Below, piece after piece: positions 43,537 through 52,650 of a stretch of 64,000 bases of DNA (its first letter is position 1; every line of letters starts with the position of its first letter). Source of the DNA: Phocaeicola intestinalis. Its GTDB lineage: Bacteria; Bacteroidota; Bacteroidia; Bacteroidales; Bacteroidaceae. The notes under the pieces were generated by a model that worked only from the letters and a program-made list of their open reading frames with translations, was not told the DNA's origin and did not search any database. The translations under genes were made by a program, and so were the position numbers. The stretch lies in NCBI RefSeq assembly GCF_014837065.1, contig NZ_JACSPP010000003.1:93141-157140 (forward strand), in the 5' to 3' direction.

Positions 43537-46500
43537 ATGAAAGATAACATAAAGAAAGTATTGTTGCTGGGTTCCGGCGCATTGAAGATCGGTGAAGCTG
43601 GCGAATTTGATTATTCCGGTTCGCAGGCACTGAAGGCTCTTAAGGAAGAAGGTATCGAAACGGTGCTTATCAATCCCAATATCGCTACGGTGCAGACTTC
43701 GGAAGGTGTGGCTGATAAGATTTATTTCCTTCCTGTCACTCCTTATTTTGTGGAGAAAGTCATCGATAAGGAACGTCCGGATGGGGTGTTGCTCTCGTTT
43801 GGCGGACAAACGGCATTGAATTGCGGTGTCGCTCTCTATCAGGGAGGGGTGTTCGAGAAATACGGCGTGCAGGTATTGGGTACTCCCGTACAGGCCATTA
43901 TGGATACGGAAGATCGCGAACTCTTTGTGAAGAAGCTGGATGAAATCAACGTGAAGACCATCAAGAGCGAGGCTTGCGAGAATATTGAGCAGGCACGCCA
44001 GGCGGCACGCGACTTGGGCTATCCGGTTATTATCCGTGCAGCATACGCCTTGGGAGGTCTTGGTTCAGGCTTTTGCGATAACGAAGAAGAACTGAATGTG
44101 CTGGCGGAAAAAGCATTTTCCTTCTCTCCGCAGGTTTTGGTGGAAAAGAGCCTGAAAGGATGGAAAGAAGTGGAATACGAGGTAGTGCGTGACCGGTTCG
44201 ACAATTGCATCACGGTCTGCAATATGGAAAACTTCGACCCGCTGGGCATTCATACGGGTGAAAGTATCGTCATTGCTCCGAGCCAGACGCTGACCAACAG
44301 TGAATACCATAAGCTGCGCGAGCTTGCCATCCGTATCATCCGTCACATCGGTATCGTGGGCGAATGTAATGTGCAATATGCTTTCGACCCTGAATCGGAA
44401 GACTATCGTGTGATTGAGGTAAATGCCCGTCTGAGCCGTTCCTCTGCACTGGCATCGAAGGCAACAGGGTATCCGCTGGCATTTGTAGCTGCCAAGTTGG
44501 GACTGGGCTATGGACTGTTTGACCTGAAGAACTCAGTGACCAAGACCACATCGGCATTTTTCGAACCAGCACTCGACTATGTGGTATGTAAGATTCCGCG
44601 CTGGGACTTGGGCAAGTTCCACGGTGTAGACCGTGAGTTAGGCTCTTCGATGAAGTCGGTAGGCGAAGTTATGGCTATCGGACGTACGTTTGAGGAAGCG
44701 ATTCAGAAAGGCCTTCGTATGATAGGGCAGGGCATGCACGGTTTTGTAGAAAACAAAGAACTGGTCATTGCCGATATCGACAAGGCATTGCGCGAACCTA
44801 CCGACAAGCGTATCTTTGTTATTTCGAAGGCGATGCGTGCCGGTTATACCGTTGACCAAATCCACGACCTGACCAAGATAGACAAATGGTTCCTTTACAA
44901 ACTGGAAAACATTATGCAGACTTCCAAAGAACTGCACGAATGGGGGAACAATCATATACAGCTTTCCGAACTTCCGAAAGAATTGCTTTATAAAGCCAAA
45001 CGTCAGGGATTTTCCGATTTTCAGGTGGCACGTGCCATCGGTTATCAAGGTGAGATGGAAGACGGTATTCTTGCCGTGCGTGCGTATCGTAAAGCCATCG
45101 GTGTACTTCCGGTCGTAAAACAGATTGATACCCTTGCCGCTGAATATCCTGCACAGACCAACTATCTGTATCTGACGTATAACGGTGTGGCAAACGATGT
45201 GCATTATTTGGGCGACCACAAGAGTATTGTGGTGCTTGGTTCAGGAGCTTACCGTATCGGTTCATCGGTGGAATTTGACTGGTGCGGCGTGCAGGCATTG
45301 AATACCATCCGCGAGGAAGGGTATCGTTCGGTAATGATTAACTATAATCCCGAAACGGTTTCTACTGACTATGATATGTGCGATCGTCTCTATTTCGACG
45401 AACTGACATTTGAACGCGTAATGGATATTCTTGACTTGGAAAATCCGCATGGAGTCATTGTTTCGACTGGCGGTCAGATTCCAAACAATCTTGCCATGCG
45501 CCTCGATGCACAAAAAGTGAACATTTTGGGAACATCTGCCAAGAGTATCGACAATGCTGAAGACCGCGATAAGTTCTCGGCTATGCTCGACCGCATCGGT
45601 GTAGACCAGCCCGAATGGAGCGCACTGACTTCGATGGACGACATCAACGCCTTTATTCAGAAAGTCGGTTTCCCGGTATTGGTACGTCCGTCGTATGTAC
45701 TTTCAGGAGCCGCTATGAATGTTTGTTCCAACCAAGACGAACTGGAACGTTTCTTGCAGCTTGCCGCCAATGTATCGAAAAAACATCCGGTAGTAGTGAG
45801 CCAGTTCATCGAACATGCCAAGGAAGTGGAAATGGACGCCGTGGCTCAGAACGGTGAGATTATCGTTTATGCCATCTCCGAGCATATCGAGTTTGCCGGT
45901 GTACATTCGGGAGATGCTACCATTCAGTTCCCTCCCCAAAAACTGTATGTGGAGACAGTGCGCCGTATCAAGCGCATTTCCCGTCAGATAGCCAAGGAAC
46001 TGAACATTTCCGGACCGTTCAATATCCAGTTCCTTGCCCGCGACAATGATATCAAGGTGATTGAGTGTAACCTCCGTGCTTCCCGTTCGTTCCCGTTCGT
46101 GAGCAAGGTGCTCAAGATAAACTTCATTGAACTTGCCACTAAGGTGATGCTCGGGCTTCCGGTAGAGAAACCTGAAAAGAACCTCTTCGAACTGGATTAT
46201 GTAGGCATTAAGGCGAGCCAGTTCTCGTTTAACCGCTTGCAGAAAGCCGACCCTGTATTGGGCGTGGATATGGCATCTACGGGCGAAGTCGGTTGTTTGG
46301 GTGATGATACTTCATGCGCCATCCTGAAAGCGATGCTTTCGGTGGGATATCGTATTCCTGAAAAGAATATTCTGCTTTCTACGGGTAGCACCAAGCAGAA
46401 GGTGGATATGCTTCAGGCATCGCGTGCATTGAAAGCGAAAGGCTATAATCTCTATGCTACTGGCGGTACTTCGAAGTTCCTCACCGAGAACGGCATTGAG

Positions 46501-46764
46501 AATACCCGTGTGTACTGGCCCAGCGAAGAAGGACATCCGCAGGCACTTGAGATGCTTCATAAGAAAGAAATCGATATGGTGGTGAACATTCCGCGTGACT
46601 TGTCGGTAGGTGAACTTACCAATGGTTACAAGATTCGTCGTGCGGCTATTGACTTGAATATCCCGTTGATAACAAATGCCCGTCTGGCAAGTGCGTTTAT
46701 CAATGCATTTTGCTCGATGAGCATTGATGACATAGCCATCAAGAGTTGGGACGAGTATAAATAA
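43537..46764 (+). CDS. carB: carbamoyl-phosphate synthase large subunit
   Basis: 1075 residues, family length. Two homologous halves, each a pre-ATP-grasp plus ATP-grasp domain: KVLLLGSGALKIGEAGEFDYSG at the start with IRAAYALGGLGSG, and VVLGSGAYRIGSSVEFDWCG at about 568 with RPSYVLSGAAMNV. EVNARLSRSSALASKATGYP and ECNLRASRSFPFVSKV mark metal-binding blocks. The C-terminal MGS-like allosteric domain (from about 930) contains LYATGGTSKFL. It works with carA in ammonia channelling. A bidirectional hairpin follows. Confidence 0.98.
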   Translation: MKDNIKKVLLLGSGALKIGEAGEFDYSGSQALKALKEEGIETVLINPNIATVQTSEGVADKIYFLPVTPYFVEKVIDKERPDGVLLSFGGQTALNCGVALYQGGVFEKYGVQVLGTPVQAIMDTEDRELFVKKLDEINVKTIKSEACENIEQARQAARDLGYPVIIRAAYALGGLGSGFCDNEEELNVLAEKAFSFSPQVLVEKSLKGWKEVEYEVVRDRFDNCITVCNMENFDPLGIHTGESIVIAPSQTLTNSEYHKLRELAIRIIRHIGIVGECNVQYAFDPESEDYRVIEVNARLSRSSALASKATGYPLAFVAAKLGLGYGLFDLKNSVTKTTSAFFEPALDYVVCKIPRWDLGKFHGVDRELGSSMKSVGEVMAIGRTFEEAIQKGLRMIGQGMHGFVENKELVIADIDKALREPTDKRIFVISKAMRAGYTVDQIHDLTKIDKWFLYKLENIMQTSKELHEWGNNHIQLSELPKELLYKAKRQGFSDFQVARAIGYQGEMEDGILAVRAYRKAIGVLPVVKQIDTLAAEYPAQTNYLYLTYNGVANDVHYLGDHKSIVVLGSGAYRIGSSVEFDWCGVQALNTIREEGYRSVMINYNPETVSTDYDMCDRLYFDELTFERVMDILDLENPHGVIVSTGGQIPNNLAMRLDAQKVNILGTSAKSIDNAEDRDKFSAMLDRIGVDQPEWSALTSMDDINAFIQKVGFPVLVRPSYVLSGAAMNVCSNQDELERFLQLAANVSKKHPVVVSQFIEHAKEVEMDAVAQNGEIIVYAISEHIEFAGVHSGDATIQFPPQKLYVETVRRIKRISRQIAKELNISGPFNIQFLARDNDIKVIECNLRASRSFPFVSKVLKINFIELATKVMLGLPVEKPEKNLFELDYVGIKASQFSFNRLQKADPVLGVDMASTGEVGCLGDDTSCAILKAMLSVGYRIPEKNILLSTGSTKQKVDMLQASRALKAKGYNLYATGGTSKFLTENGIENTRVYWPSEEGHPQALEMLHKKEIDMVVNIPRDLSVGELTNGYKIRRAAIDLNIPLITNARLASAFINAFCSMSIDDIAIKSWDEYK

Positions 46765-46785
46765 AGGTCGATTTTTCAGATAGAA

Positions 46786-46837
46786 AAAGAGGCTGTATCA
46801 AAATGAAAACTAATTTTTATTTTGATACAGCCTCTTT
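46786..46837. terminator. bidirectional terminator between carB and the GDPD gene
   Basis: AAAGAGGCTGTATCAAAAT (46786-46804) is perfectly complementary to 46819-46837, with a 14-base loop. It lies between converging genes and can serve both. Confidence 0.8.
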
Positions 46838-46861
46838 CTTGTGTATAAGTGAAATCGTCTT

Positions 46862-48127
46862 TTATTCGGCAAGCACTTTCTGAAAAAGTTCAGGCTGGTC
46901 CAGATTGACCAAGTCTGGCTCTTTCTCTATAGCAGTGCGATAGGCTTTTTCATTTGCGTTTAGGATAGCTGCCATAATGCGGATGCCGTTAGCCTTGCAG
47001 AACGCCTTGAATTCCGGTGTGATTTGTTCGGGATTGATTTCTACGTACGACGGGCGGCATACCGTCATCCAATATTGCAGGCGGGCGATGTCACCAGCGT
47101 TTACCTTGATTTTCATTTCCGGAGCAAGGCGGACAAACTCTTTCAGCATTCCTTCATCGGCGAACCAGAAGAAACTGTTCGTGGCGAATCCTTTCTGGCG
47201 GACCAGTCTTACGAGGTCTTTTACGGGCGTGCCGCGTTTCACATCGAAGAATACATTTGCTTTTCCGTAGAGCGAATCGAGCATTTCCGAGATGCGGGGG
47301 ATACGTGTGCCGGCATATTCTTTTCCAAACCAACTTCCTGCGTCTAATTTGTCCACTTCGTCAGAATTCATATCGGCTAATGCGCCTTGCCCGTTGGTGG
47401 TGCGGTCGAGGGTCTCGTCGTGCAGGTTATACAGCACTCCGTCTTTGCTTTTCCGTACATCCAGCTCTATCCACGTGGCACCGTGTTCCAAAGCTGCGTA
47501 TGCCGAAGCCACCGTGTTTTCGGGTGCCAAATGGTTGGCGCCCCGGTGTACCACTACCTCTATCGGATCCTTGTATGTAGCAGAAGGATGCTCTACCTGC
47601 CAGTTTACGTTCAGCGGATTGTTCTGCATCTTCCATATCAAGGGCAGGGACTCATTATCCAATATCCATATTTCTGCTCCTTCGGTTTGGTCTATGCAAT
47701 AGATGAGCGGGCATCCCAAGGCTTCTCCTTTTTTGTTTCCTTTCTTGTAAACCGTCTGGTTATAGTGAAATGCCCCGGTCGTCTTCAGTTCCTTGTAGGC
47801 TTGGCGTGAGAGCATGTAGGCGGTTTCGTTTATGCCTAACAGGCGGTTTTCTTTGTCTACGGGCTGGAGGAAGCATAATGAGTTTCCCGCTTCTTGCGAT
47901 GCGGGAGCCATCAGGTAGCTTCCTTTTTGCCAATGCAGGTTCCGCAAGATGCGCCAGTCGATGCGCAACGTGTCGTTCTTTTCGCGGAATGACATTTCGT
48001 ATTTGCGGGTCTGTCCGTGGAGTTTGAACACGAACAGTAATGTATCAGGCAGGGCGGTTTGCGCGCATATACTTCCGGTGCAGCATGCACCTATAATCAA
48101 TAAAGAGAGAAGATATATCTTTTTCAT
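46862..48127 (-). CDS. secreted glycerophosphodiester phosphodiesterase
   Basis: 421 residues with start at 48127 (MKKIYLLSLLIIGACC), which gives a signal peptide; the 14 codons upstream overlap the GH92 end. An N-terminal beta domain of about 180 residues precedes the GDPD barrel. The barrel has VVHRGANHLAPENT (catalytic His and Asn/Glu ligands), WIELDVRKSKDG (metal ligands), YNLHDETLDRTTNG (second catalytic His), VFFDVKRG and the final MAAILNANE. It hydrolyses glycerophosphodiesters to glycerol-3-phosphate. It lies 17 bases after GH92, suggesting cotranscription. Confidence 0.92.
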   Translation of the reverse strand: MKKIYLLSLLIIGACCTGSICAQTALPDTLLFVFKLHGQTRKYEMSFREKNDTLRIDWRILRNLHWQKGSYLMAPASQEAGNSLCFLQPVDKENRLLGINETAYMLSRQAYKELKTTGAFHYNQTVYKKGNKKGEALGCPLIYCIDQTEGAEIWILDNESLPLIWKMQNNPLNVNWQVEHPSATYKDPIEVVVHRGANHLAPENTVASAYAALEHGATWIELDVRKSKDGVLYNLHDETLDRTTNGQGALADMNSDEVDKLDAGSWFGKEYAGTRIPRISEMLDSLYGKANVFFDVKRGTPVKDLVRLVRQKGFATNSFFWFADEGMLKEFVRLAPEMKIKVNAGDIARLQYWMTVCRPSYVEINPEQITPEFKAFCKANGIRIMAAILNANEKAYRTAIEKEPDLVNLDQPELFQKVLAE

Positions 48128-48144
48128 GATGCAACTATATTCGT

Positions 48145-50406
48145 TTATAATCCTAATTCTGTTCCCCATTTGCCGGGCTTGTTTCCCATCTTCAATACCA
48201 GTTCGCCGCCAGCCACGAGGTCTTTATGGCGCAGGGCGGAGTAAGGGTAATCCTTCCCGTTCAAAGTAACCGACTGGATGTACCGGTTCTCGTCCGAGAG
48301 GCGTTCTGCTCGGATGGTAAAGTCTTTTCCGTCTTCCAGATGGAAGGTGGTTTCTTTCAGCATCGGGGCATGTATCAGATAATAGTCTTGTCCGGCATTG
48401 GGATAAAGTCCTGTCATGTGGAAGGCAAGCCACGAAGACATCGCTCCCGAATCATCGTTTCCGGGAAGTCCCATCGGAGAGTCGTTAAAGTGGGTGGTGA
48501 TGATTTCGCGGATGCGGTCATCGCTCCGCCAGGGTTTCCCTATCCAGTGATACAGGCAGGGGGTAAGAAACGAAGGCTCGTTGTTCACATTATAAAAGCC
48601 TTTGTCGAAGAAGATGTCGAGGCGTTCTTCGAATTTCTCCTTCCCTCCGCATTGTGCGATAAGCCCCGGCACATCGTGAGGGATGCTGAGCGAGTATTCC
48701 CACGAGCTGGCTTCGTAGAAGAACATGTCCCACCACGGGATGTACCACGGTCCTTCGAAGGTGACCGGTGTGTAGGTGTACGTAGGCTTCAGCACTTTCG
48801 AGTTACCGAAAGGTATCTGGTCGAGCCAGTTTCCCTCCTTGTCGCGCGGCATGATGAATCCTTTTGCCCCTTCGTGTTCGTAATCGCTTCGCCACAGGTT
48901 TTTCCAATTCTCCGATTGTTTCAGGTAGTGTCGGTAGAGGTCTTCTTTTCCCAGTCCTTTAGCTACCAGAGCAATGGCATAATCGCAATACGCATATTCT
49001 ACGGTACGGTTTCCTGCACGTGGGATGCCGTGGGGGATGTAGCCCAATTCCAGGTAAGGCACCAGTCCGCCGCGTCCTTCCGCTTCCTGATTTCCTCCGG
49101 GTGCTGCGGTAGCATCCTGCAACATCGCTTTCAGCGCCAGTTCATAGTCGATGCCTTTCAAGCCTTTCACAAAAGCGTCGGCGATGACGATTTCGGCATT
49201 CGAGCCTCCTTGCGTACGTCCGTTGGCGTTTCCGCTTCGTGCGTCGGGCATGTATCCATCCCGTTTATAGATGGTGATGAGCGAGCGCACTATGTCGGTT
49301 TCGCGTTGCGGGTCGATAAGTGTGATGAGTGGGGTAGAGGTGCGGTAAGTGTCCCAAATGGCGTAATAGTCATCGTAATAAGGCTCAGGGTCGTTCCAAA
49401 GCGGATTCTCTTCGGTGCGGTCTACGGGCATAATCATCGTGTGATAGAGCGCGGTATAGAACATCCGCTTTTGCGTTTCGGGAGTTTCGGGAGCGATTTC
49501 AATCGCCTTGAACAGCTTTTCCCATTGTGCCAGCAGGCCGTTATGCACTTTTTCGAAAGACCAGTGGGGAATGTAGGTACGGGCATTGTGCTTGGCACGT
49601 TGGCTGCTCAGGAAAGAGATGCCGATTTTCAGTTGCACCACCGAGTCTCCTTCGGCAAAACGGAGCAAGGCGCCGGTTTTCTCATACGAATCGAATTGGG
49701 AGCGTTCGTCGGTTATCTTGCTTCCTTTCCATGTGCGGCACTGGGTGAAAGGCTTGTCGGTTTCGGCGTAAAAGTAAACCGTATAGGCGCGTCCGTTGTT
49801 CCAGCCTCCCCGGATTCGGGTATAGCCGCTCACTTCATGGTCGGACAGGATTTCTATTTCCGAACCTACGAACTGTTGGGCTTCACGTGCATCGGGCACG
49901 GGGCTTTCTCCCAAGAAGAAACCGGCATCGATAGCCAATGATTTCAAGGAATCAGCGGGATAGGTGAAGCGGTAGAACGAAGCCCGCTCCGTGGTGGTGA
50001 TTTCCGTACGGATGCCGCTCTGCTTAAATCGGGTATCGTAATATCCCAGCCGGATGTTTTCGTAAGCCCGATAATCCAAGTGTTGGGTTTGGTCCATTCC
50101 GTTGCAGAAAGGCGTCACTAAAATATTCCCATACTTGGGACCTCCTCCGGTTCCGCTTACGTGTACTTGCGAGAATCCGTCCACCCGTTCGGGCATGGGC
50201 AGCCAGCCGCTATTGGGTGAAGGAGTGCAGTCGGGCGAAGGTTTGACCATTCCATAAGGGCAAGACGGACCGATAAATACCCGTCCCAGTCCTTCCGACC
50301 CGATGCGCGGGTCTACATAGTCGGTCAGTTGCGTTTGAGCGGAGGCGTAAATTATGCCGCTTAGGCACAAACCAGCCGTCAAGCCAATCAGTTTTTGAAG
50401 TTTCAT
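48145..50406 (-). CDS. GH92 alpha-mannosidase
   Basis: 753 residues, family length, with signal peptide (ending YASAQ). N-terminal beta domain opens with YVDPRIGSEGLGRVFIGPSC and VHVSGTGGGPKYGNI; the catalytic (alpha/alpha)6 domain contains YDDYYAIWDTYRTSTPLITLI, GYMPDARSGNANGR, GGSNAEIVIADAF and GLPGNDDSGAMSSWLAF, motifs of calcium-dependent exo-mannosidases. Typical targets are alpha-1,2/1,3/1,4-mannose on N-glycans or yeast mannan. Together with the phosphodiesterase downstream it could act on phosphomannan, but that is speculation. Confidence 0.95.
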   Translation of the reverse strand: MKLQKLIGLTAGLCLSGIIYASAQTQLTDYVDPRIGSEGLGRVFIGPSCPYGMVKPSPDCTPSPNSGWLPMPERVDGFSQVHVSGTGGGPKYGNILVTPFCNGMDQTQHLDYRAYENIRLGYYDTRFKQSGIRTEITTTERASFYRFTYPADSLKSLAIDAGFFLGESPVPDAREAQQFVGSEIEILSDHEVSGYTRIRGGWNNGRAYTVYFYAETDKPFTQCRTWKGSKITDERSQFDSYEKTGALLRFAEGDSVVQLKIGISFLSSQRAKHNARTYIPHWSFEKVHNGLLAQWEKLFKAIEIAPETPETQKRMFYTALYHTMIMPVDRTEENPLWNDPEPYYDDYYAIWDTYRTSTPLITLIDPQRETDIVRSLITIYKRDGYMPDARSGNANGRTQGGSNAEIVIADAFVKGLKGIDYELALKAMLQDATAAPGGNQEAEGRGGLVPYLELGYIPHGIPRAGNRTVEYAYCDYAIALVAKGLGKEDLYRHYLKQSENWKNLWRSDYEHEGAKGFIMPRDKEGNWLDQIPFGNSKVLKPTYTYTPVTFEGPWYIPWWDMFFYEASSWEYSLSIPHDVPGLIAQCGGKEKFEERLDIFFDKGFYNVNNEPSFLTPCLYHWIGKPWRSDDRIREIITTHFNDSPMGLPGNDDSGAMSSWLAFHMTGLYPNAGQDYYLIHAPMLKETTFHLEDGKDFTIRAERLSDENRYIQSVTLNGKDYPYSALRHKDLVAGGELVLKMGNKPGKWGTELGL

Positions 50407-50461
50407 GTTGCTCTATTGTATTTTATGTAAAAAGTTGATAATGGTTGGGTTGATGTTTTTA

Positions 50462-50493
50462 CAAAGATACATTTTTTTACCTTCTCTGTCAAA
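50462..50493 (-). promoter_or_regulatory. promoter of the GH92-GDPD operon
   Basis: Reverse strand: TTTG (50490-50493), 20-base spacer, TATCTTTG (50462-50469), 55 bases before the start codon. Confidence 0.7.
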
Positions 50494-50550
50494 GAAACCT
50501 ATTCCTTAGTTTCCATGATTGGGTGAAAAAATAATCTTTGTATGGCAATA

Positions 50551-50716
50551 AGAAATTGTTTTGAAATATTCCAAAAGTTTTCTTGGCTTGATGTATTCGT
50601 TTTCGTGTGTGCTTTGGGCGATTTGGGGGGTTCTTCCCGTTTTTGTTTTTCGTCAGAGATAGCCCGCTATCTTCCTTATCACACAAACGGAAATGCCTCA
50701 AAAACTCATCCCAATA
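50551..50716 (+). mobile_element. decayed copy of the 194-bp element
   Basis: Matches the element from its left end to CTCATCCCAA with many substitutions and small indels; the right terminus is lost. The small indels add up so that the reverse-strand frame stays open for most of its length (YWDEFLRHFRLCDKEDSGLS). Confidence 0.75.
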
Positions 50717-50733
50717 TAGCTGCATTGTTTGTA

Positions 50734-50927
50734 AGAAGCTGTTTTGAATTTCTCCAAAAAGTTTTTCTTGGCTTGATGTATCCGTTTTCGTGTGTGCTTT
50801 GGGCGATTTTTTGGTTCTTTTCGCTCCTGTTCTTCGTCAGATAGCCCGCTATCTTCCTCATCACAGAAGCGAAAATGCCTCAAAAACTCATCCCAAATCA
50901 TCGCACGATAAATTCAAAACAGCTTCT
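50734..50927 (+). mobile_element. 194-bp MITE-like element, copy 3 (full)
   Basis: Perfect 18-bp terminal inverted repeats at 50734-50751 and 50910-50927. Internal sequence differs from copies 1 and 2 by only a few bases. No target duplication. Array D abuts its right end with no intervening base. Confidence 0.9.
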
Positions 50928-50988
50928 AAGATTATTAATCTTACAGCGTGAAGATTAATAATCTTTCGGCATGAAGATTAATAATCTT
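50928..50988. repeat. 23-bp phased repeat array D
   Basis: AAGATTA(T/A)TAATCTT, a near-perfect palindrome, starts at 50928, 50951 and 50974. The spacers between the cores are ACAGCGTG and TCGGCATG, so the period is 23. Confidence 0.8.
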
Positions 50989-51022
50989 ACAAGAAATGCA
51001 CTCATGCTATTATTACTAAAAA

Positions 51023-51052
51023 CGCCCGACTTCATTCATATGAAATCGGGCG
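51023..51052. repeat. short hairpin, terminator-like
   Basis: CGCCCGACTTCA pairs with TGAAATCGGGCG with one mismatch around a 6-base loop (CATATG-containing). There is no T-run, so its role is uncertain. Confidence 0.5.
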
Positions 51053-51062
51053 CAAACTTAAC

Positions 51063-51254
51063 AAAAACTGTTTTGAATTTCTACAAAAAGTATTCTTGGC
51101 TTAATGTATTCGTTTTCGTATGCGTTTTGGGCAATTTTTTAATCCTTTCCGCTTCTGTTCTTGTCAGATAGCTTGCTGTCTTCTTCTTCACAGTATTGGA
51201 AATGCCTTAAAAACCCATCCCCAACCAGCACACGATAAATTCAAAACAGTTTCT
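51063..51254 (+). mobile_element. decayed 192-bp copy of the 194-bp element
   Basis: Both ends are recognisable (AAAAACTGTTTTGAATTT and AAATTCAAAACAGTTTCT), but the interior has diverged and the reverse-strand frame contains stops. Region 50407-51270 has no gene: only this repeat cluster and the GH92 promoter. Confidence 0.75.
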
Positions 51255-51270
51255 CAAATATCTGAAAAAA

Positions 51271-52635
51271 TTACTTTTCTTTCTTAGCCGCAGCTGTCTT
51301 TCTTGTGGTTGTTGTTTTCTTTGCCGCAGGCTTCTTAGCTTCAGATTTCTTCAATTCGGCTTGAAGCTTGGTCACCTCATCGTTCAGCTGAACCAACTCT
51401 TCACCTTGATTCTTGATAGTGGTAAGCAAAGACCCTAACTCTTCATTGTCCATATCTGCCGGATACAACGAATTGACACGAGCCAAGAAATCGCCTAAGA
51501 TGTTCATATAATTAGTAAATGCATCATAAGGTGAATCATAGATACCTCTATCCAGCCCAACTCCCGTATCTTTTGTAGTCATAAAACGGAAATTATTGCT
51601 TGCCTGCAGGTAGAACCAGTCTTGCTTGATACGGCGGTCGTCGCACAAATGCACACGCTCGGCCACACTGTACAGTTTGTTAAACGCTTCGCGCTGCATC
51701 ACATTACCCAGCCATGGACTGATGTCTCTTTCTTCATCCGACCAAGACATCGGATAAGGCACATCCATCATATCTACCGATTTCAATTTCGTAACAATTT
51801 CGGTAGGGGTCGAGAATGTGATGCCCCGCTGCTTGGCACATGCAGGCAATGCTTTCAAGAATTCCAGGATGTTGGAAGACAACGGTTGTGCTATACCGAG
51901 AGCCGACAGTTCCATAAAAATGTTGATGACCTGTTCGTTTTCGGGCAAAGTGGCAATCCAGTCTATATAAGTATCTGCAAACAAGGGATATTCGCTCCAT
52001 TCCGAATTAGAGAAGCGCAGGCTGATATCATCCGACAGCTTGAAGTCGCGCATCAACAGTTTCAGATTCGGGTTCTCGGCGCAATGATACAGATAGTGCG
52101 GGCTCTTCCATCCCAACACATGCTTCGCACCTTCTATCAGTTGGCCCTTAAAGCCCATGCTGGCTACGATTCCACCTATTTCATTGTCGTAAATCAAGCT
52201 GGAATTACGGAACACTTTCGGATCCTGACCGAAATAATCCTTGATTTTTTTACGCATAAATTCTACTTCTTCACGGAAGCATTCTTCGTTTGCCAACGAA
52301 GACAAGCCGTGAGAATAAGGCTCGCATATAAATTCGCAACAGCCTGTGGCATTCAGTTCCTGCAACAGTTCGATAACAGCCGGTGCATGTATCTCCAATT
52401 GTTCGAGTGCTACACCTGAAATGGAAAGACCAACCTTAAAAGCTCCTTCATTGTTTTTTGCCATTTCAATCAGGGTGGTCAATGCCGGAATATACGAACG
52501 TTCCGCCACGTCGTTGATGCCCTGTTCGTTTGCGTAATCATCGTAGTAATAATGGTCTGTACCAATTTCAAAAAAACGATAGCGTTTGAGATGTGTTATC
52601 TGATGTATTTCAAAGTAAAGACAGATTGTTTTCAT
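51271..52635 (-). CDS. GH57 alpha-amylase-type glycoside hydrolase with basic tail
   Basis: 454 residues, no signal peptide, so cytoplasmic. The GH57 N-terminal barrel is recognisable from ICLYFEIHQITHLKRYRFFEIG with its HQ motif, GLSISGVALEQLE, EFICEPYSHGLSSLANEECF, KVFRNSSLIYDNEIGGIV and QLIEGAKHVLGWKSPHYLY. Family members hydrolyse or transfer alpha-1,4-glucans. The last 25 or so residues are Lys/Ala/Thr-rich (KKPAAKKTTTTRKTAAAKK) after a short coiled coil; this resembles histone H1-like tails and is not part of the catalytic fold. It is the last gene of the glycogen-type operon. Confidence 0.93.
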   Translation of the reverse strand: MKTICLYFEIHQITHLKRYRFFEIGTDHYYYDDYANEQGINDVAERSYIPALTTLIEMAKNNEGAFKVGLSISGVALEQLEIHAPAVIELLQELNATGCCEFICEPYSHGLSSLANEECFREEVEFMRKKIKDYFGQDPKVFRNSSLIYDNEIGGIVASMGFKGQLIEGAKHVLGWKSPHYLYHCAENPNLKLLMRDFKLSDDISLRFSNSEWSEYPLFADTYIDWIATLPENEQVINIFMELSALGIAQPLSSNILEFLKALPACAKQRGITFSTPTEIVTKLKSVDMMDVPYPMSWSDEERDISPWLGNVMQREAFNKLYSVAERVHLCDDRRIKQDWFYLQASNNFRFMTTKDTGVGLDRGIYDSPYDAFTNYMNILGDFLARVNSLYPADMDNEELGSLLTTIKNQGEELVQLNDEVTKLQAELKKSEAKKPAAKKTTTTRKTAAAKKEK

Positions 52636-52650
52636 ATCGATTTTGTATAA

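Noticed and set aside
48226..49941. 571-codon open frame on the forward strand
   Set aside because: Antisense to the GH92 gene, with no domain or signal; a codon-usage shadow.
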